A stretch of 64,000 nucleotides of DNA from Vitis vinifera (GCF_030704535.1 NC_081813.1:3806001-3870000), one strand, 5' to 3'; positions 34,884 to 48,629 are shown, numbered from the stretch's first letter. A program made the numbers and translations. The notes: generated by a model from the letters alone, not told the origin.

Positions 34884-36000
34884 ATTTAAGAATGTTTTTA
34901 TTCAAAGTATTTTAAAAGTGTATTTGGTAGTGATTTTAAGAAGTGTTTTTAATATTTTTAATACTTGAAATATTTTTAATTTTTTATTATTTCTTTAAAA
35001 ATTATAAAAATACCCTTGTTACAATTTAAAAAATATACAACAATTTTTTTTATTACCTGTGATTCACACAATGAATAATTTTAATATAAATTTTTATTTT
35101 ATATTTTTTTTTATTATTTTGCTTGCATCGAAGAATTTCATGAAATTTGTGCATACATGATACATCAAAGTCAATACCAGATATTCAACTTTAGTAGTTA
35201 AGTTATTTCTTTGAAAATTACAAGATTACCCTTGTTACAATATAAAAAATATACAATAATTTTTTTCATTGCGACTTGTGTACGTCATCGATAAGTGTGC
35301 ATTTAAGAATGTTTTCACTCAAAGTATTTATAAAATGCGTTTATTAGTGATGTTGAAAAATGTTTTTTCAATATTTTTTAATACTTAAAAAATAAAAATT
35401 TTCAAGTGTGTTTAGAAGTGATTTTAAAAAATATTTCTATCATTTTTAAAACTTTAACGATAAAAAAATTTAAGTATTAAAAATATTAGAAACACTTTTT
35501 AAAATAACTACTAAAAAGGTTTCTAAAAACACTTTCGAAATCACTACCGGACGCACTTTTAGTGAAAGTATTTTCTCATAAAGTGTTTTTTATAAGAATC
35601 ACCTATCAAGTTTTTTTTTTTTTTAAAACGCTATTCATAATTTAAAAAAAAATTTAAAATATTTCGAGCGTGTTTGATAGTAATTCTAAAAAGTGTTTAT
35701 AACATTTTTAATATTTAAATAATGAAACACTTGAAATTTTTCATCATTCAAGTATTAAAAATACTAAAAACACTTCCTATAATTATCATCAAATACTATT
35801 CCTAAATTTTGTCAAATGTCTAATTTAAAAAAAAGATACTTTTTAAGCTAAAATTATTTTCTTAAATCACTCGAAAATGTATTTTAAATTGATATTATTT
35901 TAGAGTGTGTTTAAAAGTAATTATAAAAAGTGCTTCTAATATTTTTAATACTTAAAATATAAAAATTTTCAAATATTAAAAATATTAAAAACGCTTCATT
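34884..36000. repeat. Higher-order tandem repeat, right part, and hairpin units
   Basis: From 34,884 to about 35,300 this is the continuation of the array at 28,870-29,722 (the same GAATTTCATGAAATTTGTGC and TACCCTTGTTAC words). From 35,400 to 36,000 there are three or more looser copies of the 122-bp AGAGTG hairpin family, at about 35,405, 35,660 and 35,903. Confidence 0.6.
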
Positions 36001-37127
36001 ATCATACGTGATGAGTATGATTTGCATACCTTCGTATATGCGTCATCCTTGAAAGTGGGACAGATTTGGCCTTGACGTAAAAAGTAGGGGGGAGTTTGTC
36101 ATTATGTGCAGTGGGAACACCAGTTGTTGGATTGTTGACTTCAGTGCTTGAAAAAAGAAACACACATAGGATGCTTTCTATTAGTAGTTTTGACTCTGGT
36201 ATCCCTCTTCAATGTGAACTTCTTCATGGTTGGTTCAATAATCCAAATCTCCTCCCCAAATTTCTACTCTGTAAGTGGAATTCTCACGCAAGCTGTCAGG
36301 GCCATTGAATTGGGGAATACTGTTTCCTTGAATACATGTATTTGTTTGACTTGTTTTAAGCATCAGACATCGTACAATTTAAAAATATTAAAATATTGTT
36401 ATTTTTTATTTTCGTTTTTTTTCTAATTAATTTGAATTATTAACCAAAACAAGCTTAAAAAAAAAAAAAAAATTTATTAGGATCACTCCCCACCAGCCAT
36501 GAACTTATCGGTAGTCATGAAAGGTTAATGTCACGATCGTATTCGTAATCGATGTGGGTTTGCTACCAAAACAAATACCCTGGATGACGTCGTTGACCTC
36601 TATCTTGTGTGGTGTACGTGTATCATATGGTGAAATGGGGACAACCTGTTCATGGCCATGAAGGTTCTCTGAGGGCGGTCTATAAACCTCTCTTCTATTG
36701 GATTCGCTGGCGGACACGGGGCCACTACTGATAGAGGAAGTTTCATTTCCAGAGTTTAAGGGTTTCATACATGGGTGATGGGCTAGTCATGTGCCATGGA
36801 AATCAAGAAGTAGGGTTTTTGTTTTTTTGCTCTTGCCGTCACAACAATCTCAACGTAAAAGATTTAGATTTATTTGACTCTAAGGCGCGTTTGTCTTTTT
36901 TAATTTTTTCCATAGTTTTGTCTTTTTTAAATTAAAATATTTGATTTTTTTTCTTAATATTAAAAGTGGACTATCATAATCGAATCAATTAATTTTTTTA
37001 TTCATTTTTAATACTTGATAGAAATATAATATTTAAAAAATAAATAATTTAATATTTAATGCTATAAAACACTATTCAAACTTAAGTTCTAATTAAAATC
37101 AAGTAAAAATAAATAAACATTACCTAA

Positions 37128-37415
37128 ATGACTATTTGATAAAACTTAATACTTATTACTTAATAACTTAAGTTAACATTAATTTAAATTATTAACTTAA
37201 AATTTATTACTTAATTATTACAAGTTAAGTAACAATGAATATCGTAAAATGATCACGTGAAAGTAATTATGACAAATACGGATAATATGATAAAATAAAG
37301 ATACAAACTTATTACTTAAAATTGTTTTTTACTTTAAATGATATTATTATACTATTTTACCAAATATACTTAATGGTTTAAATTAAGTTATTAAGTTAGT
37401 TTATCAAACACTCAT
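37128..37415. mobile_element. MITE with TTTGATAAA-type ends, TAA target duplication
   Basis: The left end is ATGACTATTTGATAAAAC and the right end is GTTTATCAAACACTCAT, imperfect inverted repeats. TAA lies on both sides (37,125-37,127 and 37,416-37,418). It is 288 bp and AT-rich with no coding. The size and TAA duplication suggest a Tourist-like element. Confidence 0.6.
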
Positions 37416-38002
37416 TAAATCTATTGAAATTTGGTGTAAATTTACTTAATCACCATTAATTTAAATTTCATCTTCATTCTTAAAGTTTAGTTTTTAAAAA
37501 ATCTTAAGGATACATGTCTAATAATTCTTTAAAAGTACATTTTATTTAAAAATAAATAAATTTTATAGACAAAATATGTTTACAAGAATCCATAAAATAC
37601 CTTATATTTACACTCATCGATAAACATGATACGATAATAGCACCATATATGTATTTTAGTTGTTTTTCATCAAGTTAGTTTGATCTCGTAGCTTTATACT
37701 ATAATGTTATACCTCATCGACATAGGTTTTATTATATAGTTTCAAGACCTATCTTTTTCAAAATATATTCATTTACTATTTCTAATAATTAATAAATATA
37801 AAAAAATACTTTATAAAAGAATTTTGATATCTACAATATTAAAATTTTTTAGGTTACCAGCATACACCAAATGCCTATACGTTACTACGTACTTTGAAAC
37901 CGCAAAACACTTTTGTTTTCTTGTTTTCACATGCTCTTGATTCTGACACGTCTGGGATTCGCCCGCCTCCGTCTCCAAATTCTCTCCAGCCAATGAGAAG
38001 GA

Positions 38003-38046
38003 AACGAAACGACGTCGCTCTATCCATTCCAAACGACGTCGTTGCT
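38003..38046. promoter_or_regulatory. Two AAACGACGTCG motifs upstream of the PERK gene
   Basis: AAACGACGTCGCT and AAACGACGTCGTT occur 24 bp apart, about 160-195 bp before the start codon. The palindromic CGACGTCG core has an ACGT centre of the kind bound by plant bZIP factors; binding here is inferred. The same word precedes the gene at 57,473. Confidence 0.5.
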
Positions 38047-38202
38047 GTTTTTCTGAGCTTGAGATTGGGGGTTTTGGCCTCTTTGCTTTAGTCTAGTTCA
38101 AAAACAACAGCCGGAGCAAGATCTTGGCAATGCCGGAGCTGGCCGAAAGTGTTGTAGAGTAAGCTCTCCGGATAAGAGGCTAGAAATCGATTGTTTCCGC
38201 AG

Positions 38203-40874
38203 ATGTCGTCACCTGCTCCGGCTTCATCGGCGACCACCAACAGGACCAGTCCACCACCTCCGCCTCCGACTACAAACGGAACCATTCAAGCTCCTGTCGC
38301 TTCTCCTCCGCCTCCGGGGGGTCCACGTCCGCCGAGTGGATTGACGACGGCGACACTGATTACGCTGATTGTTGGAATTGTGATCGGTGGACTGTTTGTG
38401 CTGATTGGTGTGGGAGTTCTGGTAATTTTCTGTAGGCAGAAGAAGAGGAGGGAACAGTATGGGTTGACCAATGTCTCTGGATCCAAAGGTGAGATCTTTT
38501 TATTACAATCATCGCAGGCGTTTTTGAAGTAATTTCCTTACCTTTTACGCACAGAATTGATTTGATTTCGACTCTGAGAAGCAAAGAATTTTTTTTTAAA
38601 AAAAATTGCTTCACAATGTTCAGTCGTTGAGAAGTGATGGCCATAAAAGCTCCGTTCTTCTTTTAGGGTTTAATGGATCTTCTGTGAGGTCTACGTATTT
38701 GGTGTTCAGTGCTGGAAATTGAGTCGGGAAATTCAAATTCATATCCTAATAGCCATGGTGGTTTCTGGGTATGATTGTTTGGTGCAGTGGCTCAATTTTA
38801 TGTTTTCTTAGAAGATAGGTGTGAATTGGACTTCCTCATGGACGTTAAGTCGGTCATTTGTGTTGTTTTATTTTGGTAGAATTCAAAATTGTTTTTCTCC
38901 ATAATTGTTCAAAATATAGGCGTTTTAGAAACTTCCCATGTTATGCATAAACATGCTTTGACACAATATGTGAAAGAGAATGGGGAATCCAATACTATGT
39001 GATATCACCGAATAACAACTGCATCATTAGTTTTAGTTTTATTTCTTTATTTTTTTTTGTGTTGAACGTCAGATTTGGCACCTAGTATGATCTTAGAAAT
39101 GCCATTTTCTGATGATGTAAGCAGTGATGGGAATGTTTCCGCACTATCTTAGTGCAGCAAGACGCAAACCCATTTGTATCCCATTGAGGTGGAATAATTA
39201 TAGTGCCCTGAGTTTATATATATATTTTGTTTTTCACCCTAACCTGACTTATTATCATCTTTATAAATAGTCATGTTCAATTATCAATTCCTTTAACCCA
39301 TGAAAAAATCTCTTTCCCCATGCGCATGTCAAAGGTCATACACAAAGTTACAGGATGGTGTGTTATTTCTCTTTGTCCTAATTCTGTTTTTTTCTCAATC
39401 AGAAACAATGAATTCATTGATATGTACTAATAGCTATGAGAAGGATGAGAAATTCTTCCAAAATATACAACTATTTCTTCCATCCATGCCCTCTCCAGCA
39501 TTTTCTATTCCCTTTGTATATCCTTCAGCTTGTGCCAAATTGCTTCTTAGTTCGTATCACAAAATCATTCATCTTTTATAATGTGGACAAGCCATTTCAA
39601 TTGTCACTTACTTCTCCTTATTCAGAGATTTCCTTAGTTATCCATTTCTGTGGTAATATCCTTCCTTATCTTTCAGACGTTATTTCAATCTGTGGGTTCA
39701 ATAGCTTGTTTGATCATGACATGAGTGGTTTGTGAACTTTGATGTGTCCACTTTTTTTCAGCATTTGGAAAGCAATCTGGGAGTACTACAGGCATTCTCT
39801 TGCATGTTGGAAAGCAATGTCTTTCTTATCTTGTAATGGTTTCCCAACAAAAAACCATAAAAGATGCCAATTAAAATAAGCAAAACAAAATGATCAAACA
39901 CAACTCCTCATGAATTATGTGGAAAACCCTTATAAGGAAGAGAATCCAGGGGCACTATCAAACAAATCCATTAATCAATGATGAAAGGTATAAGATATTT
40001 TCTCTCATTTAAACTTGAGGTTACCACAAGAAAGATGGACCAAACACAAAGTTGTTATTACGGGGCCTAACATAGTTGACTCAGTTATGATTCAAGAACT
40101 TGAAGCTATTAGACTAGGCTCCAATTCAAGCTAGAAGATAGCTCATTTACTGTATGTTTACATTCTCATGTTGTTACAAGTGTTTAAATGGACAACAAAT
40201 TGGCTGTGGAGCCGCCTATCAAAAAAAAAAAAAAAAAAGACTGTAGAGCTGTTCATGGCACCTTTATGAGATTATCTCTCTCGTAAGATTGTTGCTTGGC
40301 ATTTATTTTGCCTTTGTTTATAAGGGGAGTTAACTTTGCTTTGTCAAAAATGCACAAAATGCCAAGGATATATTCTTGTTACCTAATGAATCCTTCTATT
40401 CTTAGAGGAATGTAATAAATGATGCTAGAGGGTGTGCTTATGACAGGATGTAAAATTATTCTGGCATTTTCTAATTTTTCCTTACCTTTTCCAAATATAT
40501 ATAAGCATTGCATACTTGAAGGTCTAACCTTGATTAGATTTGGCTATTTTGAATTAATTGTCATAAATTAATTAAGATTGTGTCAAGTTGTTTATCTTTA
40601 TTAGATTTGGGTTGCTTTTTGGATGCATCCCAACTAGATTCTGTTGTTTGATATTAACCTAGATCAAACTTAATCTAAAACTGATTTTTGTATATGTAGT
40701 AGTTAAGAGTCTCATTTTTGCGCGCGCACACACACACACACACATATATATATTCTTGTTTTCATAAGATAAAGAAATGCAACTAGTTCTACTCTGGAAA
40801 GCACAGTAGAGAAGTGTGTGAGTTGTAGTCAGTCTTCTATAATTAGAAGTTTCCTGCACCTATCATAAAGGAGT

Positions 40875-40918
<44 letters not shown>

Positions 40919-43900
40919 TCACACAAACACACATATCTTCTTCTATAGTTACTATTTTAGTATTTACTTTCATGTTCAAGTTAAAATTATTTCATGAAGG
41001 AATATATGCATAAGCACACTTGCATTTTCTGATTTTCATATGTATCCCTATCTGATTAATATCTTTCGAACACACAAAATCATCAGTGCAATCTTCTAGG
41101 ATGATTTGAATTGTTTTCTTAGCATTGGTTCCTTCCATTATTTATCTTTCTTCTCCTGTAAAATTTCCATTTATCATAATCATAGACCCAACTTGCAAGT
41201 TCAATTTCCTGCTGTTTGTGTTCTACAGATGACCCTTCTGCCCCACTTCAGCACTGGCAACAGAATGCACATCAGCCAACAAATAATACAGATCCAATGC
41301 TACCAAAGCATGCTCCTCTACTGAGCATTGGGTCAAAACCCCAATTGTCACCAGTGCATATTCCTGCTTCGCCACCACCAATGGGCATTTTGGGGACTGA
41401 GAAGCCACTCGCACCACCATCCCCAGGCATCTCCTTGGGTTTCTCAAAGAGCGCATTCACATATGAAGAATTAGCAATTGCAACAGATGGCTTCTCCAAT
41501 ATCAACCTCCTTGGTCAAGGTGGCTTTGGGTATGTCCATAAAGGAGTGCTTCCAAATGGGAGAGAGGTTGCTATTAAGCATTTAAAAGCTGGAAGTGGGC
41601 AGGGTGAACGAGAATTTCAGGCAGAGGTTGAGATCATTAGCCGCGTCCACCACAAGCATCTTGTTTCACTGGTTGGATACTGCACCACTGGGGCTCAGAG
41701 AATGCTTGTTTATGAGTTTGTTCCCAATGGCACCTTGCAACACCATTTGCATGGTGGGCCCTTGCATTGATTAAACTTGATTGCTTTAACAGTCATCTCC
41801 TTGTTCTGAAACATTGTAGGTTAAAAAAAAAAAAAAGGAAAGAATGGATTTTGACTCTTGCGACACTTAGAACAATGGAAAGCCTAATATGAAGTGAATA
41901 AGTTCTCAGTACTCTCGTGTTTGGAGCACAAGAAAATAGATACGTCCTTGAATTCAGTTGTTTTATGCTCCAAAATGAAAATAACCACAAGTTTCTTTTC
42001 TTTTCTTTTTTCCATATATTCTGGAAATTTTCCCCGTAGTACAGGCCTAAATTCATCTTATATAAACCATTTATTTTGATTGGAATAGCCTTATCATCAA
42101 TGACATCATGATTGTAACTGCATCATTTACTTTCCCCCAATTAATCCAAGTGCAGCTGAATAATGCACTTGGATGCTTCTATACTGGGTTACTGTTTTAC
42201 TGGAACAAACGCTGCTGCCAAGATGCTCACCTTCCATCTTTTGTATATCTGCGTCATGTTTTCACTTCTATGTTTCAACTCTGTAGGTGCCATATGCATG
42301 TTGGAATGTGATTCCTGCGTGCTTCACATCCTAAGTTGTTACTCATATGTGCTCTTTTTTGAACTGTGATCTTACCTGAGAATGTTAATATTGCAGGTAC
42401 GGGGAGACCAACTATGAACTGGGCAACTAGAATTAAGATTGCCCTAGGCTCTGCAAAAGGATTGGCATACTTACATGAGGACTGTGCGTTTTCTTCCTGT
42501 CCTTCTAAACCATAAGTTGGCTTGAGATATAGGTGTTGGAGAATAACTTCTTTTCAAAATAATACCATCTGCAGGTCATCCCAAGATCATACATCGTGAT
42601 ATCAAGGCAGCTAATATTCTTCTTGATCATAATTTTGAGGCCAAGGTGGGATTCAGAAAATAGATTCATTTAGTATGATTCTGGGTTGGTTTTCAAATAC
42701 ATCATATTTATTAACAGTTCCTATTCACAATCTGTATTCCAAAAAAATTGAATATAGAAATCCATTTCATAAATAAGTCGGTAGTTTACAAATGCAATCT
42801 TAGTTTTTGCTTAGGTTTATCAAAATGAAAGAATATATCATCCTTACCTTTAAGGGTATGTTTTAAATTTGTGCATATGCATCATTTTCAAATACCTGTG
42901 GGGTCTTTAGATGAATCATTTCATTTAGTTTTACATAGCATTTGAAGGTACAAACACATTGTTCTTATGTACTCATTAAATCAAGATGGAGTCATTCTAA
43001 AAAGAATATGCTATACAACCAAAAAATGATACCATGCATGAAAGTAATTTCAATTTCTTTAAATGTCCAAAGTGATTCACGTACATAAGAATTGGCTCTA
43101 CTCAAGTTTCACTAGAAAGCAATAAACACATTCCAGATGCCATCTTAAGCTACATGGACTACTTTCTTTTCATATTCAAATCTCCTGTAACCTTGTGTCA
43201 TGATATGTTTGTTCTTGAATCCTCCGTTCAGGTTGCAGATTTTGGACTTGCTAAGTTTGCTTCTGATACTGATACTCATGTCTCCACCCGGGTAATGGGA
43301 ACTTTTGGGTAAGATCTATTTCTTGTTGTTCTGCAAACAGCTCAATTGCTGCTATGGATTGTGTTTCGAAAAGCATATGGTTCTGGATGTATTTGCTTTC
43401 AATTTTTTGTTGTTGTTTTTTTTTTCTTTTTTTGTGAATTTTTTGAATCAGTAAATTTCTTTTATTCATACGCACATTATCTGCTGCAGTTACTTGGCTC
43501 CTGAGTATGCATCAAGTGGGAAACTCACTGATAAGTCAGATGTCTTTTCCTTTGGGGTTGTGCTTCTGGAGTTGATCACTGGACGCCGGCCTATTGATAA
43601 AACTGAGAATGAGAGCATCGTTGACTGGGTGAGTTTTAGCCTTCTTTGCCAGTGAAATTGTTTCTAACAGTCAATCATACATGCAATTGTTGGTAAATAG
43701 TTCATGTTACATGTCATTTAGCAATCTTTCCAACAGTTTGGAAGAAGAGAAACAGCCATATCTTACAATAACTGACAATTGCTTATGGCTTAAGTGGAAT
43801 TTGTATCATTAGTCTTTCTTATTCTGGTGTTTTGTGCTAAGGAAATTGTGGGTATTTAAGTTGCTTGAAACTGATTTTTGGTTAATATTTACTCATGAAT

Positions 43901-46272
43901 TATGGATTAGAACCAGGGATGAAAAATTGTTTTCCTGACTCGTTAACCGACTTAGAACCATGCTAGGATGAAGTTTCTTGTCAGAAATTCCATTTCATGA
44001 ATCCTGGATTACCAATTTGGGAAAGCTAACTTAGTTCAATCACATGTAATCATATATAATAAATGTAATTCTATGTATAAAAGTTGCCGTAACATATACA
44101 AAATATATGTAATTACTATGTGCAATTATCTATAAACAATTTAATAAAATTTCATGCTGTCCATAAGTAGATCCAGTCAATGTCATGATTATTGTGTCTG
44201 TCTATTGTCCAAAGCTGATATTTACCTCATTTTACTTGTGGTTAAGCTGTTAGAAAAGGCATGAGTGCCTATGACTCAACAGATTATAGATGACTGAAAA
44301 CAGAAAATGAAAAAAAAAGAGAAGAAAGAAAACTAATTTAGTCAAGCCGGTACCAATTACTATGCATAAGGTTTTATTGGCCTGTTTGTTATGTTTTTTA
44401 AAATAGTTTTCAAAAAACTGTTTTTTAGAGCAGTTCTCATTTGTTTTTGAGATCAAAATTTTGTTTGGAAATTCAAGTATAAAAAGTAGTTTTCTTGACT
44501 TATCCTCTATGAAGGTAATGTGCACTCATGTACAATGCAAAAGTTTCAAAAATATCCTTTATAATTTCAAAATTTTCTAATAACACTGTACAGAAAAATT
44601 CTTGAAAACACTTCAAACTTGTTTTAGAAAACAACTTACTTTCAGAACAAATTCTCAGAAAACCATCTTCAATAAAAAATTTGTCACATGTGTTTTTGTT
44701 GTTTTATTAAGAATAGAAAATTGTTTTCGAGAGCAGTATCCAAACAGTTTCTTTATTTCCTTTTATGGTAATTTGCTCTAGTCATGGTCCATGTGGTCAA
44801 GTATCATTGAAGCATTTCTTCAATATTGCCATTACGATTCTATCACTGGTGGAATAAATATAAAAAATAGATTATTACTATTCTTTTCACCTCCTTTACC
44901 ATATTGTTACCACCTTGCTCAAGCGGTAAATAATGATTAGAGGAAAAAAAGTGAAAATCATAAAAAAATAATAATTTTTTATTCAATCATTAGTTGCCAC
45001 CTAGCAAGGAGGTAAAAAAGTTGGTAAAAGAGGTAAGAAGAATAGTATTTTCTGTCAAATATTAGTATAGCACAATGAGTTTTGAAAAACTGATGTCTTT
45101 TAGGGTGTAGCTCAATGGTAGTGCCATCTAGCAATGAACCAGGGGTCCTGAATTTGAGCCTTCATGGTGCTGCCATTCAAACAATATAATTTATGTAAAA
45201 GAAATCAAACAGCTTGATCATTGCATTGCACTAAAGTTTTGCATTTTCTCAAATAGAACCAATCAGTTCAAATTGTTCCAATGATTTTATTGTTACATTC
45301 TTTGTTTATCAATAGAAGTATGAAAAAGTTTCTTCTTCATATGAAAATACAAAATAGAGGACAGGGATCCAAGCCTTGTCTGAACTTTACTTGGTTATAC
45401 AATGACCAACACAAAACTCCTTATACAACAACCAACACAAAACTCCCTCTCTTTCTTCCAAAATTGTCTCAAGTGAGGGCAGATGCTTGTGTAAAGTTGA
45501 ATTGACATTGGAAGAAATGATAGTCATCGTGATAAAATTCTAGGCAAGGCCTTTGCTCACACAAGCTCTGGAAGAAAGCAAGTACGGTGCTCTTGTTGAT
45601 CCAAACTTGCAGAAGGACTACAATTACAATGAAATGGCTCGAATGGTTGCTTGTGCTGCTGTTTGTGTGCGTTATTTGGCACGTCTACGCCCGCGAATGA
45701 GCCAGGTAATAGTTCTAAAATCAAGTTTTGACTCTTTAAGGCTTATTTTGCTTCCCAGCTCTCTCCATTGGGTCAGTTTAACCCAGATTATATAGTTGAA
45801 TGGACCAACTTCTATATGTTATGAACTGTAGGATCCTCATGCACTAATTATTCTTATCATACAACCTCACCATTGTTGAAATTCATTATGGACTCTAAAA
45901 CACAAAAGACCTTGATCTGCATGCTTGCATTTGACCCTTTTACAATCACTGTATATAAAGCAGGTAGTCCGAGCCTTGGAAGGAAACCTACCGCTGGATG
46001 ATCTAAATGAAGGAATCATACCTGGGCACAGCAGTTTTCACTGTCGCTATGGTAGCTCAGATGATGACACTATCCATGGCAGTGAGGATCTGAAGAAATT
46101 CAGGAAGATGGCATTGGAAAGCCATGAGCAAGGTAGTATAGAGTGCACTGTGCCCATCAGCGCATCTGATCCTCACACATCTAACTCGAGTTTTGAGGGC
46201 CAACAAACTTGCAAAGAGGTGGAGATGGAGAAACACAAGGAAAACATTCAAAACTCAGGTGAAAGCTCTTAA
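38203..46272 (+). CDS. PERK: Proline-rich extensin-like receptor kinase (PERK family)
   Basis: Eight exons: 38203-38488, 41229-41753, 42397-42483, 42575-42645, 43232-43308, 43490-43628, 45544-45705 and 45964-46272, giving 551 aa in frame. A short extracellular part (about 46 residues, Ser/Pro-rich with PPPPPP and [11 protein letters not shown], no signal peptide) is followed by one membrane span ([20 protein letters not shown]) and basic CRQKKRR. The juxtamembrane region is Pro-rich. The kinase domain has [47 protein letters not shown] and [19 protein letters not shown], so it looks catalytically complete. The tail (EDLKKF..., about 80 residues) is hydrophilic. PERKs are plasma-membrane kinases linked to cell-wall sensing. 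Among them the [20 protein letters not shown] wording is closest to the PERK4-7 type as I remember it. Intron 1 (2.7 kb) and intron 6 (1.9 kb) hold repeats and MITEs. Confidence 0.94.
40726..40930. repeat. CA/TA and CT/CA microsatellites in PERK intron 1
   Basis: A (CA)n(TA)n run lies at about 40,725-40,750, and a compound (TC)n(AC)n run at about 40,873-40,930. Both are length-variable types useful only as markers. Confidence 0.8.
44381..45048. mobile_element. Two small inverted-repeat elements in PERK intron 6
   Basis: The first (about 44,381-44,747) starts CCTGTTTGTTATG and ends CCAAACAG with A/T-rich complementary arms. The second (about 44,877-45,048, 172 bp) starts TACTATTCTTTTCACCTCC and ends GAGGTAAGAAGAATAGTA. 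Neither has coding. Target duplications were not resolved. Confidence 0.5.
45103..45180 (+). repeat. tRNA-like sequence, possible SINE head or tRNA pseudogene
   Basis: GGGTGTAGCTCAATGGTAGTG contains a good A-box (TAGCTCAATGG). CTGAATTTGAGCC, about 45 bp later, resembles a decayed B-box (GGTTCGAATCC). No paired acceptor stem can be drawn. It lies in PERK intron 6. Confidence 0.4.
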
Positions 46273-47392
46273 CAACTGATGCTCATTTTCGAAGAGAACC
46301 AACCCCAGTTTTCAGATCTTATCCCTTCCACGTAGAACCTGAAAAGCAAAAAAAAAGGGTGCTCCCTAGGAGTGTTGGTGAGCATAAAAAAATCATGTTT
46401 CTTGAACTCAGTAGATCACATGTACAGAGAAGTCAGCTTGATAGATGAGTGATTTGTTTATCTGATTTTTCATATTCTTTCTTCAAAACATTCATGCGAG
46501 CTTACACCCCTCTAAACAGTGGTCATAAAATGGAATACTAGATTGTCTTGTTGTAATAATATATACTAGATTAGATATAATTCAGTAGAGAAGAAAAAAA
46601 AAAATCCAAGTTTAGGTGAGGGTGGAGCTAGTATCTTGTATGTATTGATGTTTGTTCTATATATATTATGCAGTAGTTATGGAACGAATCAGTAGAAATG
46701 CAGTCGGTTTTTTTATTAGTGGTATTTTGTTTTATTTATTCAGAGCCTTCTGAATACATATTTCTCATAAAGTTGTTCCAGTTTCTCAAGATATTTAAAG
46801 AAGGCATTGTAAAGATTTTTCCAAGAAATTTCTCTTGAATGGAGCTTTGATCATCTCATCTCAAACTACTCGGTTGACCTATCCAAAGTTTAAGAGTAAC
46901 ATCGTTGCACCCTCAGTCTCCATTCATCAACAGGAGATTGAGATTGTAATGTACTTTACTAATTTGGGATGTGTGATTTCTGAGGAAATCTCCCTTTAGC
47001 AATGGTGAGACATTGGGAATTTAACTGTTGCCACTGGTTTGTGGTGTTTGATGTTGTTCTCTAAAGATAGATGAGATTTCTTGGAGTGGTGCATGATTCT
47101 AGATAACTCTTGTACATAGGTAGCGTTTAAAATTTTCTAGAATTATAGAGAACGATAAAAGGTTCTAGAGAATTCTCATGGTACTTATAAATAGATTATG
47201 ATCAGTGATCACTGAGCATACACCAAGTAGTTGAGAACTTGTAAAACATTATAGAGTGTCTTTCAAATTTCAATAATAAAAGCCTCATTCTCTCGATTTT
47301 GTGTCGTATCGCATTTCTTAGTATAAGAAGCTATGCTTGAGAAAAAATAACTTTAACAACTAAGTGTTTTGGGTTGTCTAACTGTCATACTT

Positions 47393-48200
47393 AATGTTTT
47401 TAAAATCGGATTTATCATTGAACTAAAAAAGTTATTAATTCATGGTTAACTGATTAGACCTACGGTCAAACCATAGTCGGTGATGTCATAAACATTAATT
47501 CATAATGTTTTCAATAATTTCATTAATTTATTTAAACTCAAATAAATTTTTTTTAAAAACCAATATAAATTAGAATAAATAAAATAAACATAAAATGAAA
47601 AAGTATATATAAAATCTAACAAATAAATCAATAAAAATTTCAATAAATTGAAATTTCAATATGCAATAAATAAATAAGGGTAATAGATTTTAATCAACAA
47701 AAATTAAAACATTAAATATTAAAAACACAAAATGCAAAAATATTAAGTATTAAAGTAAAATAAAAAAATGAAAACTTAAATTGTTAAAACTTAAACTAAT
47801 AAAAACTTAAATGTAAAAACTAAAAACTTATTGTCATAGCCACCAAAAGGTCCTTGTCGGTGGCGGCAAGTGGGTTCGACGGGACCAACATCGACGACTA
47901 CTGGTTGGGGAGCTGGCATGCTAGGTGGTGGGTGGGGTTTGGGTTTGCAAGCTGGTGGGGCAGGGGAGAATAAAAGTAAAGCTTTTGCAATAATTAAAAT
48001 GACTTTGTTTCAATGCCATAAGCATTAAAAAACGACGTCGTTTTGATGAGAGAGGGGGGATTAAAACTGGATTGAACCATTCGGTTCAGCAATTAAAACT
48101 TGGTCCAATGCCAATCCAACCCTTGGACGACTCAATTGATCAAACCGAATCAGAATCATGATTGGGCAGCGATCGATCTGATCCAATTTTTAAAACTATG
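47393..48200. mobile_element. Non-coding inverted-repeat element with AACGACGTCGTT core motif
   Basis: The left end ATGTTTTTAAAATCGGAT matches the complement of the right end (ATCCAATTTTTAAAACTATG). It is 808 bp with a GC-rich patch at 47,840-47,960 and AAAACGACGTCGTTTT at 48,029-48,044. No transposase frame is seen. The superfamily is undetermined. Confidence 0.5.
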
Positions 48201-48354
48201 GTCATATATATGTGTGTAGGAAACACCTAAGTTTAAATCCATGACAATGACTCAAATCAAGTTCAATAATTTTAGATTTAATAATTTGAGTACCTTTATC
48301 AATCAAATTTGAATCTAGGTTGTGTTAACAATTTTAAAGTATTTTAATTTGTCA

Positions 48355-48629
48355 GTGGTGTTTGTTTTTTTACTTAATTCTAAATAGAACCTTAATGCTT
48401 AATAGTATTAAATATTAGGTTGTTTGTTTTTGTAATATTTTATTTCTATTAAGTATTAAAAAGTAAAAAAAACTATTGTGTTATTTTTTCTATTTAGAAA
48501 AAGCCATATATTCTGACTTTTTCTATTTAGTAAAAAGTTTATAATAAGTCGTGAAAAAGTAAAAAAACAAACAACCTAAATTCTAAAACTAAATGATTTT
48601 CAGCAAAAAGCCAAAAAAACAAACACCAC
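48355..48629. mobile_element. Nested hairpin MITE (GTGGTGTTTGTTTTTTT ends)
   Basis: The left end GTGGTGTTTGTTTTTTT is the complement of the right end AAAAAAACAAACACCAC. Inside, AGGTTGTTTGTTTTTG (about 48,417) pairs with AAAAAAACAAACAACCT (about 48,577), so one inverted repeat sits within another. It is 275 bp. No clear target duplication was found. Confidence 0.65.

Larger units (their letters stand above)
36001..38202. other. Intergenic region before the receptor kinase
   Basis: A stretch at 36,060-36,780 has more balanced base composition than its surroundings. On the minus strand 36,768-36,505 is an 87-codon open frame (GNETSSISSGPVSASESN, VYRPPSENLHGHEQVVPISP) that I do not recognise and cannot call a gene. 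A TAA-flanked MITE follows at 37,128-37,415. Promoter-type sequence with two CGACGTCG motifs lies at about 38,007-38,043. Confidence 0.4.

Noticed and set aside
28870-35330. CRISPR-like array
   Set aside because: The repeats are long and diverged and have no uniform spacers; this is a eukaryotic tandem repeat.
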